Source: JALHUB01 sp050010555 (GTDB taxonomy: Bacteria > Chloroflexota > Dehalococcoidia > DSTF01 > JALHUB01). Taken from it: a stretch of 64,000 bases of DNA. Where the stretch lies: contig JBEKKV010000003.1 of NCBI GenBank assembly GCA_050010555.1, positions 1 to 64,000 of the forward strand, read 5' to 3'. The notes beneath the pieces were generated by a model that saw only the letters and a program-made list of their open reading frames with translations, made no database searches and was not told the DNA's origin. Position numbers and translations under genes: made by a program. Each line of letters opens with the position of its first letter. Position 1 is the stretch's first letter. This document shows positions 16,735 to 25,019 of the stretch, one piece after another.

Positions 16735-16977
16735 ATGGCTATGGTAAAGGACCCCGTCTGCGGCATGGAGATCGACAGCGAGACAGCGGCGGGAAGCTCG
16801 GAGTACGAGGGGACGACGTACTATTTCTGCGCGGAAAGCTGCAAGAACGATTTCGACGCAGCGCCCTGGAAGTTCATGGGCGTTGGCGCCGGCCTGGCCG
16901 AGGCGATGGCCAAGTCGCCGGAGATGCCGGAGCAAGCGGAGCCGAAGGCGAAGAAGTGGTGGGAGTTCTGGAAATAG
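16735..16977 (+). CDS. YHS-domain metal-binding protein
   Basis: 80 residues. The YHS/TRASH-like motif DPVCGMEID...YYFCAESC holds the conserved Cys residues thought to bind copper or another soft metal. The tail is acidic and Lys-rich and ends in an aromatic WWEFWK, which is unusual and might contact membrane or a partner. AAAGGAGG precedes the chosen ATG. YHS domains often accompany copper ATPases; none is seen here, so a free metallochaperone or sensor is the best guess. Confidence 0.85.
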   Translation: MAMVKDPVCGMEIDSETAAGSSEYEGTTYYFCAESCKNDFDAAPWKFMGVGAGLAEAMAKSPEMPEQAEPKAKKWWEFWK

Positions 16978-17020
16978 CGCCTTCTCTTTCGACAATTCTG
17001 GCCAGCGTGAGTGGCCGCCA

Positions 17021-18010
17021 GTGAGACCATCCGGGGTCTTTGTGACGATGGAGCTGCCGGGCGACGCGACGTCGCGGCTGCGCGAGGTCGCCGACGTCGA
17101 CGTGTGGCCGCAAGAGGAGCCGCCGCCGCACGAGGAGCTCGTCCGGCGAGTCGCGGACGCGGACGCGATACTAACGATGCTCACCGACCCCATCGACGCG
17201 GCGGTGCTGGACGCGGGCCCGCGGCTGCGCATCGTCGCGCAGATGGCGGTGGGAATCGACAACATCGACGTGGCGGCGGCGACGGAGCGCGGCATCCTGG
17301 TGACGAACACGCCTGACGTCCTGACGGAGGCGACGGCGGACCTGGCCTTTGCGCTGCTGCTCGCGGCGGCGCGTCGCGTCGTCGAAGGCGACCGGCTGAC
17401 GCGCACGGGCGGCTGGAAGAGCTGGCACCCGTCGTTCTTGCTGGGGCAGGAGGTGCACGGCGCCACGCTCGGCATCGTCGGCTTCGGCGCGATCGGGCAG
17501 GCGATGGCGCGACGCGCCCGCGGCTTCGAGATGCGCATCCTCTACCACTCGCGGACGCGGCGACCGGAAGCGGAGGCGGCGCTCGGCGCGGAGTACGCGG
17601 AGCTGGAGCGACTGCTACGGGAGTCGGACTTCGTCAGCCTGCACGTGCCGCTGACGCCGGAGACGCGGCGGCTCATCGGCGAGCGGGAGCTGGCGCTGAT
17701 GAAGCCGACGGCGGTACTGGTGAACGCGGCGCGCGGAGCCGTCGTCGACCAGCGGGCGCTGTACGTCGCGCTCAAGGAGCGTCGGATCACAGCGGCCGGG
17801 CTCGACGTGGCGGAGACGGAGCCGATCCCGCCGGACGAGCCGCTGCTCACGCTGGACAACGTCGTCATCACGCCGCACATCGGCAGCGCCGGCGTCGCGA
17901 CGAGGCGCAAGATGGCGGAGATGGCGGTCGAGAGCATTTTGCAGGCCCTGCGAGGCGAGGCGCCGTCGCACTGCGTCAATCCGGAGGCGCTGGCACGCCG
18001 AAAACGCTGA
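17021..18010 (+). CDS. D-2-hydroxyacid dehydrogenase (glyoxylate/hydroxypyruvate reductase type)
   Basis: 329 residues, start GTG at 17021, where family similarity (PSGVFVTMELP) begins. The NAD(P) motif VGFGAIGQAMARR lies in the middle, and the catalytic Arg (NAARGAVVD), Glu (LDVAETEP) and His (ITPHIGSAG) are all present. The N-terminal domain is closest in style to glyoxylate reductases of the GyaR type. It reduces 2-oxoacids such as glyoxylate or hydroxypyruvate with NAD(P)H; D-3-phosphoglycerate dehydrogenase without its ACT domain is an alternative. The upstream frame extends farther, but with no similarity. Confidence 0.88.
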   Translation: MRPSGVFVTMELPGDATSRLREVADVDVWPQEEPPPHEELVRRVADADAILTMLTDPIDAAVLDAGPRLRIVAQMAVGIDNIDVAAATERGILVTNTPDVLTEATADLAFALLLAAARRVVEGDRLTRTGGWKSWHPSFLLGQEVHGATLGIVGFGAIGQAMARRARGFEMRILYHSRTRRPEAEAALGAEYAELERLLRESDFVSLHVPLTPETRRLIGERELALMKPTAVLVNAARGAVVDQRALYVALKERRITAAGLDVAETEPIPPDEPLLTLDNVVITPHIGSAGVATRRKMAEMAVESILQALRGEAPSHCVNPEALARRKR

Positions 18011-18015
18011 GGGGC

Positions 18016-18044
18016 TTCGAATCGCGCCCCATTTCTGGTATTAT
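18016..18044 (+). promoter_or_regulatory. Putative promoter of the phosphoribosyltransferase gene
   Basis: -10 TATTAT with a 17-nt spacer from a weak -35 TTCGAA. A GGGGC/GCCCC stem spans the -35 and may be the weak terminator of the dehydrogenase gene. Confidence 0.35.
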
Positions 18045-18075
18045 CTGACCAACATCCTCCAGACAGGGAAGCCTA

Positions 18076-18717
18076 TTGCGCCCGCTCCGTCAGACCGGAA
18101 ACCTGTGGCTGGCCCAGACGCTGTGGAAGCTGGGGGCCATTCAGTTCGGCGATTTCACGCTGGGCCGGACGGCCGTGCACTCGCCGGTCTACGTCAACCT
18201 GCGACTGCTCATCAGCAAGCCGGCGGCGCTGGCGCGGGCGGCGCGCGTCATTCGCGACGACGTGCGGACGCGGCAGGAGATGCTAAACCCACAAATCGCG
18301 CCTTTCCAGCTTGTCGCGGGGGTGCCGTTCGGCGGGCTGCAGTTGGCGACGGCCTACTCGCTGACGGCGAAGGTGCCGCTCATCTACATTCGCCCGAAGG
18401 AATCTGACGGCCCGGGCATCGAAGGGCTGTACGAGCCGGGGCAGACGGTGCTCATTGTCGACGACCTGGTGACGGGCGGGCACAGTATCGTCGAGACGGC
18501 GGAGCGGCTGCGTAGCGAAGGGCTGCAAGTCAAGGACGCGGTGGTGCTGGTGGACCGGCAGCAGGGCGGGCGACAGTACCTGCGGCGGCACGGCATCAGC
18601 TTGAAGACGCTGCTGACGCTGCAGGTGATGCTCAACTACCTCATGTCGAGCGGAAAGATATCGGAGGAGTGGTATCGGCGGTCGCTGGCGTACCTGGAGG
18701 CTAATCGCGGGCCGTAG
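18076..18717 (+). CDS. Orotate phosphoribosyltransferase-like protein
   Basis: 213 residues from a TTG start. The PRPP loop is VLIVDDLVTGGHSIVE near the middle, and an upstream VAGVPFGGLQLATA matches the orotate phosphoribosyltransferase active-site segment. The family transfers ribose-5-phosphate from PRPP to orotate in UMP synthesis. The N-terminus (GAIQFGDFTLGRTAVHSPVYVNLR) is typical of PyrE or of the PyrE half of UMP synthase. No other pyrimidine gene is nearby. An orphan phosphoribosyltransferase of other specificity is possible. Confidence 0.8.
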   Translation: MRPLRQTGNLWLAQTLWKLGAIQFGDFTLGRTAVHSPVYVNLRLLISKPAALARAARVIRDDVRTRQEMLNPQIAPFQLVAGVPFGGLQLATAYSLTAKVPLIYIRPKESDGPGIEGLYEPGQTVLIVDDLVTGGHSIVETAERLRSEGLQVKDAVVLVDRQQGGRQYLRRHGISLKTLLTLQVMLNYLMSSGKISEEWYRRSLAYLEANRGP

Positions 18718-18796
18718 GCGATCCTCTATCGAGTGCGTCGATCTCTCTGATCGAACTCGAACCCCCTTGACAGCCACGACAGAGGAAGAGCGCGCC

Positions 18797-19012
18797 CTAC
18801 AGCAGGCGCCGGATCGGCTTGCGGCCGGGACGCGGGTCGTAGTTGGTCTTGAACATCTCCAGCTTGTCCCGCTCGATGAGGTACTTGCCGGCGAAGATGA
18901 GCGCGGGGACCTTCTTCTGCTTGATGAGGCGTCGCAGGCTCTGAGGATGGATGTTGAGCTCTCGCGCGGCCTCCACAAGGTCGAGGAAGTTGTCGAAGGG
19001 CTGGCTGACCAT
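18797..19012 (-). CDS. Small excisionase-family helix-turn-helix protein
   Basis: 71 residues. The MerR/excisionase-like HTH lies at about residues 12-50 (VEAARELNIHPQSLRRLIKQKKVPAL, with IFAGKYLIERDKLE as the wing). It has GGAG upstream of the ATG and an extended -10 promoter. Such stand-alone proteins bind DNA as small regulators or recombination directionality factors. No integrase or other phage gene is present within the window, so a regulatory role, perhaps of its own or neighbouring genes, is more likely than excision. Confidence 0.7.
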   Translation of the reverse strand: MVSQPFDNFLDLVEAARELNIHPQSLRRLIKQKKVPALIFAGKYLIERDKLEMFKTNYDPRPGRKPIRRLL

Positions 19013-19049
19013 AGCTGCTCCGCTGGTAACTCGCTAAGACGCATCAGTA

Positions 19050-19055
19050 ATTATA
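19050..19055 (-). promoter_or_regulatory. Extended -10 promoter of the HTH gene
   Basis: Minus strand TGGTATAAT, 38 nt upstream of the ATG. A TTGACA (19063-19068) lies only 7 nt upstream of the -10, the same arrangement as upstream of the lipoprotein gene at 8271. Confidence 0.5.
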
Positions 19056-19086
19056 CCAGCATTGTCAACCAAAGGCCAGCGAATTG

Positions 19087-20436
19087 TCAGCGCGAAGCTC
19101 CCTTTCTTCGAGAGGCGGCGATCCCCGCAGCCAACAGCGCTGCGCCCGCGGCCAGCAGCGCGATGAGGTAGGGTTCGTCGCGGCCAGCGCTTGCCGCCGA
19201 GCCGCCGCCCGTATTCGGCGCGGCGACGAGGTTTGAGGAAGGCTGAGCGCTGGTGGTGGCCGACGGCCCTGGCGTCTCGACGATCGCGTCCGGCGGCATC
19301 GAGGGGCCAACGGCACACCCCGCGATATCGATGCCGTCAATTCGTTGTCCGTCGGCGAGGGTTACTTGCCTGGAGGCCGGCTGGTAGGGAGGATTGCTGT
19401 TGGACGGATCCTGATAGCAGGCGACTTTGAAACGGAGGGTGTAGGTGCCGGCGGGTAGGTTGTCGAACCGATAGGTGCCGTCATCGCAAAGAGGGGATCC
19501 GGGGATGACGTACAACACGCCCACTTCTGGCACGTCTCGGTAGAGGTCTAGGTAGTCGCCCATGGGGTATTGAGCGCCGGGCGAGCACCAGAGACGTTCT
19601 CCGTCATTCCACACGCCATCGTGATTGTCGTCAGAGAAGAGTCTTCCGCTGATCGTCGATTCTCCACTCAAGAAGTGAAATCCCACCTCGACATTCAGAG
19701 TATCCGCTGTGCCCGTCAGGTCGACGGCGTTGGTCGTATCTTCGGGCGCACCCGGCGTGCCCGGCAGGTCAGGAGTCATGAACGTCTTCTCGTGGAACGT
19801 GGCTGCCAAAGAAGACGGCGGAGTCAGCTCAAGGAAGAAGTGCCCAGGCGGAAGGCCGACGAAATTGAAGCGGCCGGACTGATCGCTTGCCGATGTAATA
19901 TCGCAGTAGGCCGCCCACAGCCTGTCTTCAGGTCCGCCCTGCCCATATATCCTTACTTTCCACCCATCAAACCTAGGTTCCCCGGCATCGTCTCGGCCAT
20001 TCTCATTCTGATCGTTCACAAGGACGCCTGAGACGGTCTTGGTTCCGCCGTCGAACACGCCAAGGTCAATCCCAGTTGAATCTGTTCCCCTTGGCACGTC
20101 GCGGGCGAACGTGGTGGCAGTGGCACAGGGTATCGTACTGTCCAAGCTCATGCGGACCACGTAATCGACATTGGAAGACGATTGAACGCCCGTGAAGGAG
20201 TAGTGACCGTCAGAGTCGGTTCTTGCGTGTTGGACCGGGCCCCCAAGGAGCTCAACGGTGGCACCCGGAGCTGGCGGTTCACCCAGGTCCCGCTGGCCGT
20301 TCAGGTTGAGATCAAAGAACACAGTCCCAGATATGGTGTCGCCGCCGGCTCCGACCGCCGGACTGACGCCCTTCAGGGCGACAGCCGCGAGCGCGACGGC
20401 GACACAGATTCCCAGAAGCACGAGTCTCTTGTGCAT
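19087..20436 (-). CDS. Surface protein with three SdrD-type B repeats and C-terminal anchor
   Basis: 449 residues. Signal peptide at residues 1-30; then three repeats of the SdrD B-like fold, each with an acidic calcium-type loop: FFDLNLNGQRDLGE near 40, VNDQNENGRDDAGE near 140, FSDDNHDGVWNDGE near 260. A Pro/Ser-rich linker and APNTG (406-410), a hydrophobic helix (about 424-441) and an RRK tail resemble a sortase sorting signal with Ala in place of Leu. It would be exported and displayed on the cell surface, where B repeats act as stalks. GGAGGT precedes the chosen ATG. Composition is less GC-rich than that of the neighbours. No sortase gene is in the window. Confidence 0.75.
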   Translation of the reverse strand: MHKRLVLLGICVAVALAAVALKGVSPAVGAGGDTISGTVFFDLNLNGQRDLGEPPAPGATVELLGGPVQHARTDSDGHYSFTGVQSSSNVDYVVRMSLDSTIPCATATTFARDVPRGTDSTGIDLGVFDGGTKTVSGVLVNDQNENGRDDAGEPRFDGWKVRIYGQGGPEDRLWAAYCDITSASDQSGRFNFVGLPPGHFFLELTPPSSLAATFHEKTFMTPDLPGTPGAPEDTTNAVDLTGTADTLNVEVGFHFLSGESTISGRLFSDDNHDGVWNDGERLWCSPGAQYPMGDYLDLYRDVPEVGVLYVIPGSPLCDDGTYRFDNLPAGTYTLRFKVACYQDPSNSNPPYQPASRQVTLADGQRIDGIDIAGCAVGPSMPPDAIVETPGPSATTSAQPSSNLVAAPNTGGGSAASAGRDEPYLIALLAAGAALLAAGIAASRRKGASR

Positions 20437-20527
20437 GATTACCTCCATCGCGGGGAGCGGGCTCGCCACCTTGCCCTTGATATTTCGTATAACGCGCAGG
20501 ACGGAAAGAAGTTAACGCCAGCTTCCG

Positions 20528-20557
20528 TTGACTGCTTCTCGGCCCGCGCCTTAAGAT
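20528..20557 (+). promoter_or_regulatory. Promoter of the acyl-CoA synthetase operon
   Basis: -35 TTGACT, 18-nt spacer, -10 TAAGAT, 35 nt upstream of the beta-subunit ATG. Confidence 0.5.
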
Positions 20558-20592
20558 ACGGACGCGTCATTCTATCTGAAACGGAGCGCCCC

Positions 20593-21285
20593 ATGAGCAT
20601 CGCCAGCATCATCGACAGGGCAAGGACGGACCAACGCAAGGTCCTGACCGAGGTGGAGTCGAAGGACATCCTGGAGGAGGCGGGCATTCCCACCGTGCAC
20701 GCCCGTCTGGCGACAAACGCAGACGAGGCCGCCGCGGTCGCGCAAGAGATGGGCTTCCCGGTGGCGCTGAAGATCGTCTCGCCGGAGATCACGCACAAGA
20801 GCGACGTCGGCGGCGTGAAGCTGAACGTGGCCACGCCGGCCGAGGCGAAGGCGGCCTTCGACGAGATCGTTGCAGCGGCCAAGAAGGCGCAGCCGGACGC
20901 CCGAATCGACGGCGTTTCGGTGCAGAAGATGGCGCGCCCGGGCATCGAGGTGATCATGGGGATGAGCCAGGACGCGCAGTTCGGGCCGGTGCTCATGTTC
21001 GGTCTCGGCGGCATACTCGTCGAGGTGCTGAAGGACGTGTCTTTCCGCCTGGTGCCGATGACGCCGCGAGATGCCCGCCAGATGGTGCAGGAGATCAAGG
21101 GCCGGCCGCTGCTCGACGGCTACCGCGGGCAGGAGCCGGCGGACGTGGCGGCGCTGGAGAAGCTGCTGCTGCGCCTGTCGGAGTTCGTCGAGGCGCACCC
21201 GGAGATTGCTGAGTTGGACCTGAACCCCATCTTCGCCTACAAGGACGGCGCCGTGGCCGTCGACGCGCGCATCATCCTTTCTTGA
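20593..21285 (+). CDS. acdB: ADP-forming acyl-CoA synthetase, beta (ATP-grasp) subunit
   Basis: 230 residues forming an ATP-grasp domain: SKDILEEAGIPTV at the start, GFPVALKIVSPEITHKSDVGGVKL, FGLGGILVEVLKD, and the closing ELDLNPIFAY. This is the size of the separate beta subunit in archaeal-type enzymes. With the alpha subunit it turns acetyl-CoA (or another acyl-CoA) + ADP + Pi into the acid + CoA + ATP, an energy-saving step in anaerobes that suits the nearby pyruvate:ferredoxin oxidoreductase. Start at ATG 20593, the point where similarity begins; the long open frame upstream overlaps the divergent surface protein and is not coding. Confidence 0.88.
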   Translation: MSIASIIDRARTDQRKVLTEVESKDILEEAGIPTVHARLATNADEAAAVAQEMGFPVALKIVSPEITHKSDVGGVKLNVATPAEAKAAFDEIVAAAKKAQPDARIDGVSVQKMARPGIEVIMGMSQDAQFGPVLMFGLGGILVEVLKDVSFRLVPMTPRDARQMVQEIKGRPLLDGYRGQEPADVAALEKLLLRLSEFVEAHPEIAELDLNPIFAYKDGAVAVDARIILS

Positions 21286-21319
21286 CGGCACGCACGATAC
21301 CCGCACGGAGCCGGCCGTC

Positions 21320-22753
21320 TTGAACGACATAGTCCCCCGACTAAAGAGAGTGCTGAATCCACGCAGCATCGCCGTCGTCGGCGACAAGCGGGCGATGGGC
21401 TACTTCTGGCTGCGCAACATGAGTCCCTTTAAGGGAAAGCTCTACTCCGTCCAGATCGACCCTAACGAGATGCCGGGCATCGCGGAGCTGGGCGTCTCGA
21501 ACTACTCGAGCCTGCTCGACGTGCCGGACGAAATCGACTACGTGGTCTGCGCCGTGCCGCGCCAGATCGCGCCCCGCGTCGTCGCCGACTGCGTCGCGAA
21601 GAAGGTGGGCGGCGTTTCGCTGTTCACGTCGGGCTTCGCGGAGACGGGCGAAGCGGAGGGCATTCGCTTGCAAGAGCAGATAGCGACCACGGCGCGCGAG
21701 GGCGGGATCGTCCTCGTCGGGCCGAACTGCATGGGCATCTACAACCGACGGCTCGGCGTGCGGCAGTCGATCGAGCAGCCGGCCGGCGACGAGGGCGATG
21801 TCGGCTTCATCTCGCACAGCGGCACGCACGCAATTAACTTCAGCCTCATCGGCGCGGTGCACGGCGTGAAGATCAGCAAGTCGGTGAGCGCGGGAAACTC
21901 GGCGGTCGTTGGGCCGGCCGACTATCTGGAGTACCTAGCGCAGGACGCGGAAACGAAGGTCATCGCGATGTACCTGGAGGGCGTGCAGGACGGCCATCGC
22001 CTCTTCGACGTGTTGCGCCGCACGACGCCGCTGAAGCCGGTGGTAGTATGGAAAGGCGGCCTATCGGAGGGCGGCCGGCGGGCGATGTTCTCGCACACAG
22101 GCGGGCTGGCGACGTCGGAGGCGGGCTGGCAAGCGCTGGTGCGGCAGACCGGGGTCGTCGCGACGGACAGCCTCGACGAGACGCTGGACGCGGTGAAGGC
22201 GCTGCTCTTCACGAAGCCGGCGACGGGTCGTCGCATGGGGCTGGTGGCGCTCACCGGCGGGCAGTCGGTGGTGATTACTGACGCGTTCGAGCGCGAGGGG
22301 CTGGAGGTGCCGCTCCTCAGCGAGCGGTCGTACGCAGAGCTTGCGGGTTTCTTCAACATCGTCGGCGGGAGCTATCGCAACCCGCTGGACGCCGGCGGAA
22401 CGCTGGGATTCGGCGCGTCGCCGGAGAACCTGCAGCGCCTGCTTCGCGTGCTGGAGAACGACGAGAATATCGACGCGGTGGCGGTCGAGGTGTCGAGGCG
22501 GATGATGGCGCGGCAGGCGCCGTCGGGAACGCCGTCGGCGGACTGGCTGCCGGAGATGCTGGGCCGGCATCGCGAAGAATCGGTCAAGCCGCTGATGGTG
22601 GTGCTGCACCCCGGGCACCTGGAGTCGACTGTGGCGCAGGAGCGCGAGAAGTACGTGGAGCGCGGCATCGCGACGTTCGCGGGCTTCGAGCAGGCGGCAC
22701 GGGCGTTCGCGCGCGCGGTGCGGTATCGACGGTTTGTGGCGGGGATGGAATAG
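21320..22753 (+). CDS. acdA: ADP-forming acyl-CoA synthetase, alpha subunit
   Basis: 477 residues from TTG. The N-terminal CoA-binding domain (NPRSIAVVGDKRAMGY onwards) is followed by two succinyl-CoA-ligase-like domains. The phosphohistidine is expected in the segment AMFSHTGGLATSEAGW, which matches the family SHTG motif. Works with the beta subunit encoded 34 nt upstream. Which acyl group is used cannot be told from the sequence. Confidence 0.88.
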   Translation: MNDIVPRLKRVLNPRSIAVVGDKRAMGYFWLRNMSPFKGKLYSVQIDPNEMPGIAELGVSNYSSLLDVPDEIDYVVCAVPRQIAPRVVADCVAKKVGGVSLFTSGFAETGEAEGIRLQEQIATTAREGGIVLVGPNCMGIYNRRLGVRQSIEQPAGDEGDVGFISHSGTHAINFSLIGAVHGVKISKSVSAGNSAVVGPADYLEYLAQDAETKVIAMYLEGVQDGHRLFDVLRRTTPLKPVVVWKGGLSEGGRRAMFSHTGGLATSEAGWQALVRQTGVVATDSLDETLDAVKALLFTKPATGRRMGLVALTGGQSVVITDAFEREGLEVPLLSERSYAELAGFFNIVGGSYRNPLDAGGTLGFGASPENLQRLLRVLENDENIDAVAVEVSRRMMARQAPSGTPSADWLPEMLGRHREESVKPLMVVLHPGHLESTVAQEREKYVERGIATFAGFEQAARAFARAVRYRRFVAGME

Positions 22754-22768
22754 TGGTGTGGTGGCGTC

Positions 22769-22813
22769 GGCGCGACGAGCAAAGCGAGGCGCGCAACAAG
22801 AACGCGATCAGCG
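22769..22813 (+). repeat. Intergenic repeat, copy 1
   Basis: In the 141-base gap after acdA, 11 bases GGCGCGACGAG and a 23-base segment (22791-22813) recur at 36937-36991, the latter with one mismatch. The block between them is 10 bases shorter here. Neither copy is coding. Confidence 0.5.
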
Positions 22814-22894
22814 CACTCGTCGACAACCGATCGAACATGCCATGGAAGCCGACGTCTCGGTCACGTCGTAGGTGTCGAATACGGGAGGGATTCC

Positions 22895-23983
22895 ATGAAG
22901 GCAGCCGTCTTCTACGGAGCGAACCAGCCGCTCGCCATCGAAGAGGTCGATATTGCGTCGCCGAAGAGGGGCGAAGTACTCGTCAAGATCGCCGCTTCCG
23001 GACTGTGCCACACGGACCTCCATTTCATGGAAGGCTTCTTCCCCTGGCCGGCGCCGGCCGTGCTCGGCCACGAAGCCGCCGGCGTCGTCGAACAGGTCGG
23101 CGAGGGCGTGAACAGCGTCCAGCCGGGCGACCACGTCGTCCTCTCGTCCGCGCCTTCGTGCGGCGTCTGCCGCTACTGCGTGGCCGGCAAGCCCTATCTC
23201 TGCACCGCCGCCGCCGGATCGCATCAGATGAGGGACGGCACCAGCCGCCTGGCCCTCCACGACGACGGCAAGCCCCTATTCCACTTCCTCGGCGTCTCCT
23301 CTTTCGCCGAATACGCGGTCGTCTCGGAGCTGGCGATGGCGAAGGTGCGCGACGATGCTCCGCTGCAAAGCGTTAGCCTCGTCGGCTGCGCCGTCGCGAC
23401 GGGCGTCGGCGCGGTCCTCTACACGGCGGGCGTCACAGCGGGCAAGAGCGTCGCTGTTTTCGGCTGCGGCGGCGTCGGGCTGAACGTGGTTCAGGGGGCG
23501 AACCTGGTCGGCGCCTGCCCGATCATTGCCATCGACACGAAAGACGAGAAGCTGGCGCTGGCGAAGCAGTTCGGCGCCACGCACGTCGTGAATCCGGCGA
23601 AGGAGCATCCCGTATTGAAGGTCCACGAGATCACCGGCGGCGGCGCGGACTTCGCCTTCGAAGCCATCGGCGACGTGGACGTGCTCGGCCAGGCGTTCGA
23701 CTCGCTGGACCGCGGCGGCATGGCGGTCATGGCCGGCGTGCCGCCTTTCGGCTCGAAGTACGCCGTCGACACAATGAACCTCTTCAACGACAAGACCCTC
23801 CGCGGCTGCGTCCTCGGCTCCGTGAACATTCGCCGCGACTTCCCGATGCTGGTCGACCTGTATATGGCGAAGCGGCTAAAGCTGGACGAACTGATGACGC
23901 GGACGTTCCCGCTGGAAGCGATCAACGAGGCGTTCGAGCTGGTAAAACGGGGAGAGGTGGCGCGCGCCGTCGTGACGTTCTAG
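22895..23983 (+). CDS. Zinc-dependent alcohol dehydrogenase
   Basis: 362 residues of the medium-chain dehydrogenase family. Catalytic zinc ligands are in SGLCHTDLHFMEG and LGHEAAGVVEQVG; the structural zinc site is CGVCRYCVAGKPYLC; the NAD motif is FGCGGVGLNVVQGA. The overall pattern is that of class III/group-specific aldehyde-alcohol dehydrogenases (NDMA- or mycothiol-dependent types are close). It interconverts an alcohol and an aldehyde with NAD(H). Placed after the acyl-CoA synthetase, it may link acyl and alcohol pools, but no direct partner is visible. Confidence 0.9.
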   Translation: MKAAVFYGANQPLAIEEVDIASPKRGEVLVKIAASGLCHTDLHFMEGFFPWPAPAVLGHEAAGVVEQVGEGVNSVQPGDHVVLSSAPSCGVCRYCVAGKPYLCTAAAGSHQMRDGTSRLALHDDGKPLFHFLGVSSFAEYAVVSELAMAKVRDDAPLQSVSLVGCAVATGVGAVLYTAGVTAGKSVAVFGCGGVGLNVVQGANLVGACPIIAIDTKDEKLALAKQFGATHVVNPAKEHPVLKVHEITGGGADFAFEAIGDVDVLGQAFDSLDRGGMAVMAGVPPFGSKYAVDTMNLFNDKTLRGCVLGSVNIRRDFPMLVDLYMAKRLKLDELMTRTFPLEAINEAFELVKRGEVARAVVTF

Positions 23984-23997
23984 ACTGAGCGCCAGAG

Positions 23998-24297
23998 GTG
24001 GCGAAAATGGAGGTCCGTCGCTTCATGCTCACCGTGCCCGACGAGCGCAGCCGACCGCAGCCCGGCGAGGTGCTTCTTGCTGAACGCTGGCAGCCGAAGC
24101 TGGCGGAGAGCGGGCCTCAGCAGGGCAACCGCTTTCGGATCGTCCTCCTGAGCCAGCCGGCGCCGGCCTCCGCGCACGTGTCGTCGCCGAACGTCGCCGT
24201 CCTTACGCCGTCACATCCAATCGAGACGCACACCCGGGTGAGCGAGCCGCCGCTGGTCGTTCTTGCCACCGGCGCGTCGTCGAAGGCGCGAAAGTAG
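23998..24297 (+). CDS. Small hypothetical protein upstream of pth
   Basis: 99 residues from GTG. No recognised domain; it is Pro/Ser-rich in the second half, and the first half (MEVRRFMLTVPDERSRP) looks moderately conserved in style. It exactly fills the space between the dehydrogenase stop and pth (5 nt gap), which favours a real gene. An internal ATG at 24007 preceded by GTGGCGAAA is the alternative start. Long frames occur by chance in this GC-rich DNA, so confidence is low. Confidence 0.35.
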   Translation: MAKMEVRRFMLTVPDERSRPQPGEVLLAERWQPKLAESGPQQGNRFRIVLLSQPAPASAHVSSPNVAVLTPSHPIETHTRVSEPPLVVLATGASSKARK

Positions 24298-24302
24298 GTC
24301 AG

Positions 24303-25019
24303 ATGGCTCCCACTTCTCCCTTTCAATCGTTCCTCAAGGGAAGAAAGCGTTCCGCGGAAGTCCGAGGCAAACTCCGTCCTGTAAGCCCGGGCGAGTCGCC
24401 TTTGGCGCCGGGCAAGTGGCTGATCATCGGCCTCGGCAACCCCGGCCGCGGCTACGCCCACAACCGCCACAATGCCGGCTTCTGGTGCGTCAACCGGCTG
24501 GCGCGCAGCTACGGCATCGAAATGGGCAGCCGGACGTCCGTTGCGACGCTGGGAGACGGCACGATTGAGGGGAGGGACGTTGTGCTGGCCAAGCCGCGAA
24601 AGTTTATGAACAATAGCGGCGACGCGGCGGCGGCCCTCGTCAAGCGCTTCCGCGTCCTGCCGGAGCGACTGCTCGTCATCTGCGACAGCATAGACCTGCC
24701 GGTCGGCGCCGTTCGCGTTCGCGCGCGAGGGGCGCACGGCGGCCACAACGGGCTCAGGTCGGTCGTGGAGCGCCTGGGCGTCGACGTCTTTCCGCGCATC
24801 CGCATCGGCGTCGGGCGGCCGGTGGTAAACGGGGAGCCGTCGTATGACCCGGACGTGATCGCGGACTACGTGCTCAACGATCCGCCGCCGTCGGAGCGAA
24901 AGGCGCTGGACGAGGCGGTGGAGACGGTGATTGCCGCCACGGCCTGCACGCTGGAGCAGGGCGTCGAAGCGGCGATGAGCCGGTTCAACCACGACCGCGC
25001 GGCGGAGGAGCCCGGTTAG
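24303..25019 (+). CDS. pth: Peptidyl-tRNA hydrolase
   Basis: 238 residues. The Pth core begins near residue 38: LIIGLGNPGRGYAHNRHNAGF with the catalytic His; KPRKFMNNSG; CDSIDLPVGAVRVR with the Asp; and the GAHGGHNGLRS loop. It frees tRNA from peptidyl-tRNA that dropped off the ribosome. The N-terminal extension of about 38 residues (Ser, Pro, basic) is not part of the family core; no usable later start precedes the core, so the extension is probably real. Its stop overlaps that of the convergent UPF0173 gene by 4 nt (shared TTAG). Confidence 0.93.
   Translation: MAPTSPFQSFLKGRKRSAEVRGKLRPVSPGESPLAPGKWLIIGLGNPGRGYAHNRHNAGFWCVNRLARSYGIEMGSRTSVATLGDGTIEGRDVVLAKPRKFMNNSGDAAAALVKRFRVLPERLLVICDSIDLPVGAVRVRARGAHGGHNGLRSVVERLGVDVFPRIRIGVGRPVVNGEPSYDPDVIADYVLNDPPPSERKALDEAVETVIAATACTLEQGVEAAMSRFNHDRAAEEPG

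Noticed and set aside
18797..19012. Excisionase-like gene as the sign of a prophage or integrated element
   Set aside because: No integrase, transposase, attachment repeats or phage structural genes are nearby. The small HTH fold is also common in ordinary regulators.
22753..23376. 207-residue frame at the start of the alcohol dehydrogenase
   Set aside because: It is out of frame with the certain dehydrogenase gene and Arg-rich; the start region only covers the intergenic repeat.
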